Below, in pieces: positions 31,943 through 40,064 of a DNA stretch of 64,000 nt (its first letter is position 1; each line of letters starts with the position of its first letter). Origin of the DNA: an alpha proteobacterium HIMB114 (GTDB lineage Bacteria > Pseudomonadota > Alphaproteobacteria > Pelagibacterales > Pelagibacteraceae); assembly GCA_000163555.2 (NCBI GenBank), contig ADAC02000001.1, positions 744,001 to 808,000 of the forward strand, in the 5' to 3' direction. The notes under the pieces were generated by a model. That model was not told where the DNA came from and made no database searches. It was given only the letters and a program-made list of their open reading frames with translations. A program made the translations under genes and the position numbers.

Positions 31943-32761
31943 GTGGATAACAAAAAAAAAGTTAATTTAAGTGAGAATTTCAAAGAAAAAATTAAGCCTA
32001 AGTCACAATTTCAAAAAAAAGGTATTCCTGGAGTAAAAAAAATTTTAGCAATTTCAAGTGCCAAGGGTGGTGTTGGAAAATCAACAATTTGTGCAAATCT
32101 TGCAATTGCAGCAGCAAAACAGGATTTTTCCGTTGGCTTGTTAGATGCTGATATTTATGGTCCATCAATACCGGATTTATTTAATATTTCAGAAAAACCA
32201 ACTGCAGATGAAAATAAAAAAATAAATCCTATAATTGCTCAAGACATTAAATTAATTTCAATGGGATTTTTAATCAATAAAAACTCTCCAATGGTTTGGC
32301 GTGGTCCAATGGTTATTAATGCAATAAAATCTTTTATAAATAATGTGAATTGGGGTGAATTAGATTGTTTATTCGTTGATCTACCTCCCGGTACAGGAGA
32401 TGCGATTTTAACATTTGCACAGGAATTGAAGGTTGATGGAAGTATTATAATTACAACACCGCAAAAATTATCAATTACAGATGCAAATAGAGGGATAGAA
32501 ATGTTCAAAAAAACTGACATTCCAGTTTTGGGTGTAATTGAGAATATGTCTTTTATATTAGATAAAAATGATAACCCTTCTTATCCATTTGGAAAAAATG
32601 GAGCAAAAGAATTATGTGAAAAACAAAAAATAAAATTATTAGACAAAATTAAAATCGATGAAACGTTTAATCATTGTGTAGAAAAAGGGTTAGTTTTTGA
32701 AAACTTATCTAATGATATTAAAATTCAGTTTAAAACTATTGCTAAGGAAATATTGAGTTAG
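31943..32761 (+). CDS. mrp: Mrp/ApbC family iron-sulfur carrier ATPase
   Basis: MinD-type P-loop ATPase implicated in transfer of Fe-S clusters to apoproteins. The 272 residues have a deviant Walker [17 protein letters not shown] near residue 39, [26 protein letters not shown] and GVIENMSF. The N-terminal DUF59 domain of long Mrp proteins is absent. The usual C-terminal CxxC pair that binds the cluster is not seen either: only one Cys appears (GAKELCEKQ) at that place. Translation starts with GTG. Its stop and that of thyX share four bases. Confidence 0.9.
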   Translation: MDNKKKVNLSENFKEKIKPKSQFQKKGIPGVKKILAISSAKGGVGKSTICANLAIAAAKQDFSVGLLDADIYGPSIPDLFNISEKPTADENKKINPIIAQDIKLISMGFLINKNSPMVWRGPMVINAIKSFINNVNWGELDCLFVDLPPGTGDAILTFAQELKVDGSIIITTPQKLSITDANRGIEMFKKTDIPVLGVIENMSFILDKNDNPSYPFGKNGAKELCEKQKIKLLDKIKIDETFNHCVEKGLVFENLSNDIKIQFKTIAKEILS

Positions 32762-33705
32762 GAGATTAAATCTTTTTTTTCTAAAACTTCCATTAATTCA
32801 TTCCATTCTCTTTTGCTCAGACCAGAACTTTCTAGATTAACCTTTTCTCCATTTAAAAGTGATTTAATTACCTTTAAACCTTTTGCAGAAACATGTGCAG
32901 CGCCAACCCTATAATCTAAAAATGCTGAATGAGTAATTGGTACCCATTTTTTTAAAGTTTCAATCATCGCATCTGCATAAACTCTTATCTCGTATTGAGC
33001 ATGAATATCTGCTCTTAAAAATAAAAAATTCATCAGATTTAACAAATCTGTTTTCCAATACCACTGGGTATAAGAATTTAATGTTAAATTCATTCTAGCT
33101 AATTCTCTAGCTAGACCTGACTTATTTTCATCAATAACTGAGCCATCATATCGTTCATTTAACATTTTTTCATAATTTTCGTATGTTCGTTGAGAATCTT
33201 CTTTTAAAATATCAAGTACTTCTTTAGCCTGATCACCTTCAAGCACATCTCCTCTACCTTGTCTGTTATTTACTGCTTGTGCAGCTAACTTATCTGGTGC
33301 TGGAATATAAAATTCTTTATCCAAAATAGAGTATCTTGCTGAATACTCATTTACATTTGCTGTACGATGTCTGATCCATTGTCTTGCAATAAAAATTGGT
33401 AATTTTATATGGTATTTAATTTCACACATCTCAAATGGAGTGCTATGCCAATGGCGCAATAAATATCTTATTAATCCTTCATCTGTTGAAACTTTTTTTG
33501 TACCTTTTCCATATGAAACTCTAGCTGCTTGAACAATAGAGCTATCATCACCCATATAATCAACCACTCTAATAAAGCCATGATCAAGAATTGGTATGGC
33601 CTCATATAAAATTTTTTCTAACTCCGGCGAGGTAACTCTTTTTGTTGTATTTTGTTGTGATTGCTGCTCTTTTATTTCTATCTTTTGTTGTTCTGTTAGC
33701 GCCAT
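32758..33705 (-). CDS. thyX: Flavin-dependent thymidylate synthase ThyX
   Basis: FAD-dependent enzyme methylating dUMP to dTMP using methylene-THF and NADPH. The 315 residues carry the ThyX signature [15 protein letters not shown] near residue 114 (RHR-x7-S), plus [17 protein letters not shown] and [19 protein letters not shown]. The length matches alphaproteobacterial ThyX, which are longer than the ~220-residue thermophile enzymes. SAR11 relies on ThyX instead of ThyA; no thyA is in this window. It is convergent with mrp and divergent from ssrA. Confidence 0.96.
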   Translation of the reverse strand: MALTEQQKIEIKEQQSQQNTTKRVTSPELEKILYEAIPILDHGFIRVVDYMGDDSSIVQAARVSYGKGTKKVSTDEGLIRYLLRHWHSTPFEMCEIKYHIKLPIFIARQWIRHRTANVNEYSARYSILDKEFYIPAPDKLAAQAVNNRQGRGDVLEGDQAKEVLDILKEDSQRTYENYEKMLNERYDGSVIDENKSGLARELARMNLTLNSYTQWYWKTDLLNLMNFLFLRADIHAQYEIRVYADAMIETLKKWVPITHSAFLDYRVGAAHVSAKGLKVIKSLLNGEKVNLESSGLSKREWNELMEVLEKKDLIS

Positions 33706-33764
33706 TAAAATTAATTTCTTTAAATTTAGAATCTATCACTTATATTAATTTGTGTTGGTTTTCC

Positions 33765-34013
33765 AACTATGGTGATAAACGAAATTCGTAATAAACATTT
33801 CGGACCAGGGGGCGGTACCCTGCACCTCCACCAAATACAACTCATGGGGGTGAAATAGGATCGACGGGTGTCTAAAGGCTTTTCTTTTACTCGGTATTGT
33901 TCCGCCGTAACGGGCTAATTTATAAATGCTAACGAAAGTTACGCTATTGCTGCTTAATTAACTTCGGTTAATTAATTAGCAGGGGTCCGGGGCACCTTGC
34001 AACAGAACGCCCC
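33765..34013 (+). ncRNA. ssrA: Circularly permuted two-piece tmRNA (ssrA)
   Basis: Rescues stalled ribosomes with SmpB. The acceptor half comes first: CATTTCGGAC, a stem CAGGG/CCCTG, then CACCTCC-A-CCA ending at 33833. A 12-base spacer follows, then the coding half begins at 33846 with GGGGGTG, which pairs over all seven positions with CACCTCC (one G-U). TAGGATCGACGGG corresponds to the conserved D-arm/P2 region. This order (3' half before 5' half) is the alphaproteobacterial permutation. The 5' end of the acceptor piece is approximate. The 3' end is set by GGGGC/GCCCC (33989-34013) followed by T5, which may double as terminator. The acceptor-arm loop GGCGGTA is not a canonical TTCRANY. Confidence 0.93.
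33928..33957 (+). other. tmRNA proteolysis-tag reading frame
   Basis: The resume codon GCT at 33928 opens GCT AAC GAA AGT TAC GCT ATT GCT GCT TAA, coding ANESYAIAA; with the alanine carried by tmRNA the added tag would be A-ANESYAIAA. The YAxAA ending matches the ClpXP-recognised ending of the E. coli tag (YALAA). The stop codon lies within a 9-bp stem closed by a UUCG tetraloop (33954-33975). Confidence 0.88.
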
Positions 34014-34041
34014 TTTTTATTTTTTATGAAGCTTCTGTGAA

Positions 34042-35229
34042 TTAATTATTGATTATATCTAAATTATTATTGATAAATTCTCCTAAATAAATCAAACCAA
34101 TTTCGTTCAAATGAGTATCATCATAATCATAAATGGTTTGCTTATTCTCTTTAAATAATTGATATGCTTTATTTTTTAAAAAGTCAGTAGAGTCAATGAT
34201 TTTAATATCTTTAAAAATTAAATTAGCCTTTAATTTTTCAACAAAATTATTTTTTAAACATGGCAACTCTTTAAAAAAGTTACAGTATATATAACTTTTT
34301 GCAGGTAAAATTATAATTAGATCAGGAAGTGACGATTTATAAATATTAAAATTTTTTGAAAATAAAACTTTTGAATTATTTATTTCTAAATAATCTTTAT
34401 AAAAAAATAATTTTAGAGACTGATTTTTAAACTCAACTACTCTAGACTTTAGGCCTTTTTTTTTAAAACTATATCTATAATAAGATATAAGACTATGAAA
34501 ATTAAAAATTTTTTTTAAATCCATATATTTTTCTAATAAAAAATTATGATTTAATGTTCCATAATTTAATTTTGGGTCGTTATAATTTAACAAATCGTTA
34601 CCTGGAAAAATAAACATTACATATTTTGAAAATTTACTTTTTTTTTTAAAAAATTTAATTACCTCAAAATAATGAGATATGTCATGAGAAGACAAGGAAG
34701 CATTGTATATATCAATATTATATTTGTTTTTTAAAATATTTTGAATCAGATTCTCTTGGGATATTTTCAAATTATGCAGAAAACTATCACCCACAAATAT
34801 ATATTTTTGATCTAAAAAATTTTTATTATTTCGAAATCCTAGATTATCATTTTTGATAGTTATCTTTTTTTTTAAATTTACTTTATTATAGGATAAATCC
34901 CCACCATAAGAATTGTAAATATATTGAAAATTTTTTCTTCCGTATAAAAAATCTTTTTCGTGGATTGCGTTTATATAGGGGTCATTTACGGGAAAAATTA
35001 AAAATAATAATTTCAAAAAAAGACATATTAAAATTAAATTTATTAATATTATATTAATTTTTTTTATTTTAAGGAATATTAAAAAAAAAAATAATAATGT
35101 TGCTAAAAATATTTTATTTAAAGATAAAAAAAAACTAAATAAAAAACAGATAAGTAAACATTTGAATACTTTCAAACTATAAAAATTAACTTTTATTTTA
35201 GTAAATTTTATATCATTAAACACTTTCAA
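34042..35229 (-). CDS. Membrane-anchored SGNH/GDSL-family protein next to ssrA
   Basis: A 395-residue protein with about three or four N-terminal hydrophobic helices (residues 20-95) and a C-terminal domain bearing SGNH hydrolase marks: FVGDSFLHN (Ser nucleophile) near residue 148, a Gly/Asn block near NASLSSHDIS, FPGND, and a terminal DDTHLNEIGL with the Asp-x-His pair. The phrase NDNLGFR before GDS is shared in form with two SGNH genes in the island at 53761 and 57988. Members of this fold de-acylate or O-acetylate glycans. It is far more AT-rich than flanking core genes and lies 28 bases beyond ssrA. Substrate unknown. Confidence 0.72.
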   Translation of the reverse strand: MKVFNDIKFTKIKVNFYSLKVFKCLLICFLFSFFLSLNKIFLATLLFFFLIFLKIKKINIILINLILICLFLKLLFLIFPVNDPYINAIHEKDFLYGRKNFQYIYNSYGGDLSYNKVNLKKKITIKNDNLGFRNNKNFLDQKYIFVGDSFLHNLKISQENLIQNILKNKYNIDIYNASLSSHDISHYFEVIKFFKKKSKFSKYVMFIFPGNDLLNYNDPKLNYGTLNHNFLLEKYMDLKKIFNFHSLISYYRYSFKKKGLKSRVVEFKNQSLKLFFYKDYLEINNSKVLFSKNFNIYKSSLPDLIIILPAKSYIYCNFFKELPCLKNNFVEKLKANLIFKDIKIIDSTDFLKNKAYQLFKENKQTIYDYDDTHLNEIGLIYLGEFINNNLDIINN

Positions 35230-35255
35230 TAATTAAGTAGCTGTTTAAATAAATA

Positions 35256-36320
35256 TCATAAATTACCCAATACTGCATCTCCACAATCTTTAGTATTAGA
35301 TTCTCCATGAAGATCTTTTGTTCTTGATTTTTTATCAGATAAAGTTTTTTCAATTGATTTAATTATTCTGTCACTTGCCTCTTTCTCACCAAGATAATCT
35401 AACATCATCGCACCTGACCAAATTTGACCTACTGGGTTTGCAATCCCTTTACCAGCGATATCTGGCGCAGAACCGTGTACAGGTTCAAACAAAGATGGAA
35501 ATTTATTTTCTGGGTTTATATTTCCAGAAGGTGCAATTCCAATTGTTCCAGTACATGCAGGCCCGAGGTCTGATAAAATATCTCCAAATAAGTTTGATCC
35601 AACTACCACATCGAACCACTCTGGGGTAAGAACAAATCGCGCCGTTAAAATATCGATGTGATATTGATCAGTTTTTACATCTGGAAAAGCTTTCTTATTT
35701 TCTTCAAATCTTTCATCCCAGTATGGCATAGTAATTGAGATACCATTTGATTTCGTTGCGCTAGTTAATTTTTTTCTAGATCTCGTTTTTGCCAATTCAA
35801 AAGCAAATTTTTGTACTCTATCTATTCCAACTTTAGACATTACTGTTTCTTGAACAACGATTTCTCTATCTGTGCCTTGATACATTCGTCCACCCACCGA
35901 AGAATACTCACCCTCTGTATTTTCACGTACAATCATCATGTCAATATCTCCTGGCTTTTTATTTGCTAAAGGACAAGGAACACCTGGCATTAGTTTTACT
36001 GGTCTTAAATTAATATACTGATCAAAATCTCTTCTAAATTTTAATAAAGATCCCCATAAAGAAATGTGATCTGGTAATCTATCAGGATCACCTACGGCAC
36101 CAAAGAATATAGCATCATGTTTTTTTAATTTTTCCTGCCAGTCATCTGGAAGCATTTTTCCATATTTTTCATAATAATCGCATGATGCAAAATCATACTC
36201 TTCAATGGTAAGTTTAAATTGATGTTGTTTTGCAACTTCTTTTAAAATCTTTATTCCTTCAGGAATAACCTCTTTTCCAATTCCATCTCCAGCAATTGAT
36301 GCAATTTTATATTCTTTCAT
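35256..36320 (-). CDS. Tartrate/D-malate dehydrogenase-like beta-decarboxylating dehydrogenase
   Basis: A 354-residue member of the isocitrate/isopropylmalate dehydrogenase superfamily (IASIAGDGIGKEVIPEG). The substrate-loop region reads FFGAVGDPDRLPDHISLWG and then KFRRDFDQYINLRPV, the pattern of tartrate dehydrogenase/D-malate dehydrogenase (TtuC/DmlA), not of LeuB, which has GAVGGPKW. Metal-binding Asp residues lie in FGDILSDLGPACTG. It would act on D-malate or tartrate with NAD and metal. The start overlaps the MazG-like stop by 4 bases. LeuB activity cannot be ruled out by eye. Confidence 0.85.
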   Translation of the reverse strand: MKEYKIASIAGDGIGKEVIPEGIKILKEVAKQHQFKLTIEEYDFASCDYYEKYGKMLPDDWQEKLKKHDAIFFGAVGDPDRLPDHISLWGSLLKFRRDFDQYINLRPVKLMPGVPCPLANKKPGDIDMMIVRENTEGEYSSVGGRMYQGTDREIVVQETVMSKVGIDRVQKFAFELAKTRSRKKLTSATKSNGISITMPYWDERFEENKKAFPDVKTDQYHIDILTARFVLTPEWFDVVVGSNLFGDILSDLGPACTGTIGIAPSGNINPENKFPSLFEPVHGSAPDIAGKGIANPVGQIWSGAMMLDYLGEKEASDRIIKSIEKTLSDKKSRTKDLHGESNTKDCGDAVLGNL

Positions 36321-36688
36321 TTAATAAATTTCTCCAAGTTTGGTTTAAAATAATTTGGACCTTTTAAAACTTTACCCTGTTCATTAAATATTGGTTTTCC
36401 ATTCTCGTCAAGCTTGCTCATATTTGATCTTTGCACTTCATCAAAACATTTATCAAGATCGATGCCAAAAGCGTGTCCGGCGCCATATGTAACGTAGAGT
36501 ATGTCTGTAAGTGCATCTGCAACTTCTCTAATGTCCTTATTTTTTATGGCCTCCTTTAACTCAGACAACTCTTCTTCTATTAAACTAACACGTAAATCTT
36601 GAATTTTTTCATTCGGGAATTCAGCTTTATTTTTTACTTCTTGACCAAAAGTTTCCATAAATTTTTTGACACTGCGAAAATTACTCAT
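36317..36688 (-). CDS. MazG/PRA-PH-like nucleotide pyrophosphohydrolase
   Basis: A 123-residue all-alpha protein with the MazG-type metal motif: LIEEELSELKEAIKN near residue 36 (EExxE) and EVADALTDILYVTYG near 56 (ExxD), ending in FDEVQRSNMSKLDENGKP. Proteins of this type hydrolyse nucleoside triphosphates or related compounds to monophosphates; related sequences are annotated as phosphoribosyl-ATP pyrophosphohydrolase-like, but a histidine pathway role is not supported by context. It is divergent from the FGE-like gene, with 21 bases between starts. Confidence 0.82.
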   Translation of the reverse strand: MSNFRSVKKFMETFGQEVKNKAEFPNEKIQDLRVSLIEEELSELKEAIKNKDIREVADALTDILYVTYGAGHAFGIDLDKCFDEVQRSNMSKLDENGKPIFNEQGKVLKGPNYFKPNLEKFIK

Positions 36689-36709
36689 ATATTTAGAATA
36701 TCAATTACT

Positions 36710-37399
36710 ATGAAATTAATAATAAACATTATTTGTTTTACCGTGTTATCCACAATTTCAAATGCATTTGAGAACCCAAAAATTAATCTTGGCAAATTTA
36801 GTATTAACAAATACGAAATAACCATCAAAGAATTTTCTGAATATGCCTCGAAAAATAATATTATTACCTTGGCGGAAAAAAATGGTGGAGGATATGAATG
36901 GAGTACTGGATGGGAAAAAAGATCTGGATGGAACTATAAAACACCTTTTGGAAAAAAACCTGAGAGTAATCTCGAACCTGCAGCACATCTAAATCGATTT
37001 GAGTCTGAAAAATATTGCAAATATAAAGATGGTAGACTTCCAACATTTGAAGAGTGGAAACTTGCAGCTTACACACAAGTTTTAAATTCAGATAAATATA
37101 ATAAAGGCGAAACCTATACTTACCCAAGCGGTAATAAGGCTGAAGGTTTAAATTCTCAAGGAATTTTAAATTTTGATAAACATGTTGATGTCACATCTCT
37201 ACCCGAGGGTATCAATGGATTAGTTGCTATGGGAGGCAACGTCTGGGAATGGATTGATGATAAAAAAGGAAGTGAGTCACTAACCGCAGGTGCGTCATGG
37301 TGGTACGGAGCTTATAAGACACGAGTAAAAGGCGTTCAATATAAACCTTCTGATTTTTATGTAATTTATATTGGATTTAGATGTGCCTTTGATAATTAA
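36710..37399 (+). CDS. Secreted FGE/SUMF1-like domain protein without catalytic cysteines
   Basis: A 229-residue protein with signal peptide (about 1-19, ending SNAFE) and the sulfatase-modifying-factor fold: INLGKFSINKYEITIKEFSEY, NRFESEKYCKY, GRLPTFEEWKLAA, GGNVWEWIDD near residue 180 and a terminal IGFRCAF. Real formylglycine-generating enzymes have an active-site Cys pair between these last motifs; here the stretch ASWWYGAYKTR has none, so sulfatase activation is unlikely and a binding or structural role is more probable. I choose ATG at 36710; a longer frame back to 36599 would overlap the divergent MazG-like gene. Stop shared with the convergent carbamoyltransferase. Confidence 0.8.
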   Translation: MKLIINIICFTVLSTISNAFENPKINLGKFSINKYEITIKEFSEYASKNNIITLAEKNGGGYEWSTGWEKRSGWNYKTPFGKKPESNLEPAAHLNRFESEKYCKYKDGRLPTFEEWKLAAYTQVLNSDKYNKGETYTYPSGNKAEGLNSQGILNFDKHVDVTSLPEGINGLVAMGGNVWEWIDDKKGSESLTAGASWWYGAYKTRVKGVQYKPSDFYVIYIGFRCAFDN

Positions 37400-39231
37400 T
37401 CAAGTTCAAACTTATTTTTATAGTCTAAAAGCAAGTCTTTATTTTGTTTGTCTTTGAATAAAACAAAATCTTCAATAACAAGTAAATCTAAATTTGTACC
37501 CATAAAACATCTAAAAGCATCTTCTGGCGTGTTGACTATTGGCTCTCCTCTCACATTAAAAGATGTATTAATTAAAACGGCACAATTCGTCTTTTCAAAA
37601 AATTTTTTTATTAAATCATAAAATTTTTTATTTGTCTCTTGGTGGACTGTTTGAATTCTAGCAGAATAATCAACATGGGTTACTGCAGGAATACTTGATC
37701 TTTTAATATTTAACTTTTCTATTCCAAAAAGTTTTTTATCTTCTTCGCTCATTTTTATTTTAATATTCTCATTTACATCAGAAACTAAAAGCATATACGG
37801 GCTATCTTGATCTATATTAAAATAATCATTAACTTTCTCTCTTAAAACTGCAGGTGCGAAAGGTCTAAAGCTCTCTCTAAATTTTACTTTTAAATTTAAA
37901 TTTTTTTGCATTTTATCTGATCTGGGATCTGCAATAATTGATCTAGCTCCCAATGACCTGGGACCAAACTCCATTCGACCTTGGAACCATCCTATAGCTT
38001 TTTCATTTGCAAGTTCATTAGCTGTCACATCTAAAAGCTCGTCATTTGTATATTTTTGAAAGTTTGCACCAATTCTATTCAATTCTTTTTCAATATAATT
38101 GCTTTCATAACTTGGTCCTAAATATGAACCTTGCATTGCGTCCTTTGAATTAATCTTGTGATTATTTAACTCATTGTGCCAATAAGCTAAGGCAGCACCT
38201 AATGATCCTCCCGCATCACCTGATGCAGGTTGTATCCATATATTTTCAAAAATTTTATTTTTAATTATTTTTCCATTTGCAACACAGTTAAGCGCAACAC
38301 CTCCTGACATGCATAAATTATCAATTTTATATTCTTCTTTAATTTTGGTGGTAATTTTTAAAACAATTTCTTCTGTTACAGCTTGCAAAGATGAAGCTAT
38401 ATCCATATGAAACTCGGTTAATAAATCAACCTCAGGGTTTCTTCTTTTTTGTCCAAATAAATCACCAAATTTTTTATTAGTCATCTTAAGATCGGTAGCA
38501 AAATCAAAATATTTCATATTCATTTTGAATGAACCGTCTTCTTGAACTATTATTAAATTATCTAAAATTATATTTTTGTATTTTGGAGTTCCATATGGTG
38601 CTAGACCCATTACCTTATACTCACCTGAGTTAACCTTGAAGCCAAGATAGTATGTAAAAGCACTATAGAGAAGTCCAAGTGAATGAGGGAAATGAATTTC
38701 TTTTAAAATCTCAATTTTATTTTTTTTTCCTATACCAATTGTAGTTGTAGACCATTCTCCAACACCATCTAAAGTTAATACTAATGCTTCATCGTATGGG
38801 CTTGGATAATAAGCGCTTGCTGCATGGCTCATATGATGTTCTGAAAATTTTAACTTTTTTATATCATCAAATGACTGATCTATATTCCTAAGTTCTTTAA
38901 AGATCATATCCTTTTGAAACAATTTTTCTCTTAACCATATAGGCATTGAAGCCGCAAATGATCTAAAACCTTTTGGCGCAAAAGCAATATAGGTTTCCAG
39001 TAATCTCTCAAATTTTAAAAAGGGTTTTTCATAGAAGACAATAGAATTAATTTCACTTAACTTAATGTCTGAATTTTCAAGTATATACTTTATAGACTCT
39101 TTAGGAAATGAGCTGTCATGTTTAACTCTTGTAAATCTTTCTTCTTGTACGGCAGAAATTATCTTTCCATCTTTTATTAAACTAGCTGAACTATCGTGAT
39201 AAAAAGCAGATATGCCTAATATATAAGTCAA
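37396..39231 (-). CDS. Carbamoyltransferase of the NodU/CmcH family
   Basis: A 611-residue enzyme transferring a carbamoyl group from carbamoyl phosphate, via carbamoyl-adenylate, to a hydroxyl on a sugar or small molecule. It shows the N-terminal Kae1-like domain (ILGISAFYHDSSASLI, EHHMSHAASAYYPSPYDEAL with metal-binding His, TLDGVGEWSTTTIG, CMSGGVALNCVANG) and the C-terminal YrdC-like carbamoyltransferase domain (GRMEFGPRSLGARSIIADP, SFNVRGEPIVNTPEDAF). It is 12 bases downstream of a DUF5989 gene and an SxtJ gene, the trio seen in polysaccharide and saxitoxin-type clusters. Acceptor unknown. Confidence 0.92.
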   Translation of the reverse strand: MTYILGISAFYHDSSASLIKDGKIISAVQEERFTRVKHDSSFPKESIKYILENSDIKLSEINSIVFYEKPFLKFERLLETYIAFAPKGFRSFAASMPIWLREKLFQKDMIFKELRNIDQSFDDIKKLKFSEHHMSHAASAYYPSPYDEALVLTLDGVGEWSTTTIGIGKKNKIEILKEIHFPHSLGLLYSAFTYYLGFKVNSGEYKVMGLAPYGTPKYKNIILDNLIIVQEDGSFKMNMKYFDFATDLKMTNKKFGDLFGQKRRNPEVDLLTEFHMDIASSLQAVTEEIVLKITTKIKEEYKIDNLCMSGGVALNCVANGKIIKNKIFENIWIQPASGDAGGSLGAALAYWHNELNNHKINSKDAMQGSYLGPSYESNYIEKELNRIGANFQKYTNDELLDVTANELANEKAIGWFQGRMEFGPRSLGARSIIADPRSDKMQKNLNLKVKFRESFRPFAPAVLREKVNDYFNIDQDSPYMLLVSDVNENIKIKMSEEDKKLFGIEKLNIKRSSIPAVTHVDYSARIQTVHQETNKKFYDLIKKFFEKTNCAVLINTSFNVRGEPIVNTPEDAFRCFMGTNLDLLVIEDFVLFKDKQNKDLLLDYKNKFELD

Positions 39232-39243
39232 TCAAAATACCTG

Positions 39244-39396
39244 TTAAAATATTGTGTAGATAAAAGGGGCAACGGCAGTACCTTGTGTAAGTACAATTAA
39301 AGCTCCAAATAAAACTAAAACTATTAAAATTGGTAATAACCAATATTTTTTTCTAACTTTTAAAAAATCCCAAAACTCCATTAAAAATGATTTCAT
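39244..39396 (-). CDS. DUF5989 small membrane protein
   Basis: A 50-residue protein starting at ATG 39394-39396 that reads KSFLMEFWDFLKVRKKYWLL and then a single hydrophobic helix with ending GTAVAPFIYTIF. This pattern (EFWxFLxxRKKyWLLP, then LTQGSAVAPFIYTLF) is that of DUF5989 proteins, which accompany SxtJ-like and carbamoyltransferase genes. An in-frame ATG at 39381 gives a 45-residue alternative. It lies 3 bases after the SxtJ stop. Function unknown; probably an inner membrane accessory of the carbamoyltransferase. Confidence 0.82.
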   Translation of the reverse strand: MKSFLMEFWDFLKVRKKYWLLPILIVLVLFGALIVLTQGTAVAPFIYTIF

Positions 39397-39399
39397 ATT

Positions 39400-39783
39400 T
39401 TAAAATTGTTTGCTCATATCACCTAGTTTCTTATCTTTTGGTTTCCAAAATGATTTTGAGGCTTTGTTTATATTTAAGTCTAGAATATCTTTATTTAAAA
39501 TTTTTAAAATAATAGAAGTAATGAATATTACAGTAAAATAAACCAAAAACATGACTATTGGTGCAATAATTTTTCCTAATAAATCGCCAAATTTAATCCA
39601 AATCTTATTAAATGGGCCAAAAATATTAGGATAAATAAATGCAAATAATAAGAAAAATACTGACAATATAAAAAAATATATATTTAGCTCTTCATGTTTT
39701 ATTAAGTTATATAAAAATAACAGAATAAAAACTAAACCAAAAACTAAACCAAAACTCTTATTTGAAGATTTTGAATTTTTCAT
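39400..39783 (-). CDS. SxtJ-family membrane protein
   Basis: A 127-residue protein with three to four hydrophobic helices (about 12-28, 33-52, 73-95) and a C-terminal tail SFWKPKDKKLGDMSKQF typical of SxtJ proteins, where W-x-P/R and a final short basic segment are conserved. SxtJ is named from saxitoxin clusters but is widespread beside carbamoyltransferases. It begins the carbamoyltransferase run, divergent from grxC, with 23 bases between. Confidence 0.78.
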   Translation of the reverse strand: MKNSKSSNKSFGLVFGLVFILLFLYNLIKHEELNIYFFILSVFFLLFAFIYPNIFGPFNKIWIKFGDLLGKIIAPIVMFLVYFTVIFITSIILKILNKDILDLNINKASKSFWKPKDKKLGDMSKQF

Positions 39784-39806
39784 TAAATAGACTTCTATAA
39801 CTATAT

Positions 39807-40064
39807 ATGAGTAAAGTAAAAATTTATACTACTCCTTATTGTCCATTTTGTATAAGAGCCAAACGGTTACTTATAGGTAAAAATGTAGATTTTGAGGAAA
39901 TTGACTTATCTGAAGAACCAGAAAAATTTGATGAAATGAGCAAAAAATCAAATGGAGCAAGAACAGTTCCTCAAATTTTTGTTGATGACACTCATATTGG
40001 AGACTGTGATTATATTCATGAACTTGATAACAAAGGTAAATTGGATAAAATTTTAGGAATATAA
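39807..40064 (+). CDS. grxC: Glutaredoxin 3
   Basis: Small GSH-dependent dithiol oxidoreductase. The 85 residues have the active site YTTPYCPFCIRAKRLL (CPFC, Cys12 and Cys15), the cis-Pro loop ARTVPQIFVDDTHIGDCDY that binds glutathione, and typical length. One extra Cys lies in GDCDY. It is coupled to ccdA by TAATG, a pairing that suggests cytosolic and membrane thiol relays are expressed together. Confidence 0.95.
   Translation: MSKVKIYTTPYCPFCIRAKRLLIGKNVDFEEIDLSEEPEKFDEMSKKSNGARTVPQIFVDDTHIGDCDYIHELDNKGKLDKILGI

Noticed and set aside
34013-35255. Duplicated ssrA 3' end marking an integrated element
   Set aside because: No copy of the ssrA end appears past the SGNH gene and no integrase is nearby.
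35256-36320. Annotating this dehydrogenase as leuB
   Set aside because: The substrate-loop reads GAVGDPDRLPDHISLWG, the tartrate/D-malate type, not the LeuB GAVGGPKW pattern; it is also far from leuA.
36599-36709. Longer N-terminus for the FGE-like protein starting at 36599
   Set aside because: It would overlap the divergent MazG-like gene by about 90 bases and place the clear signal peptide internally.
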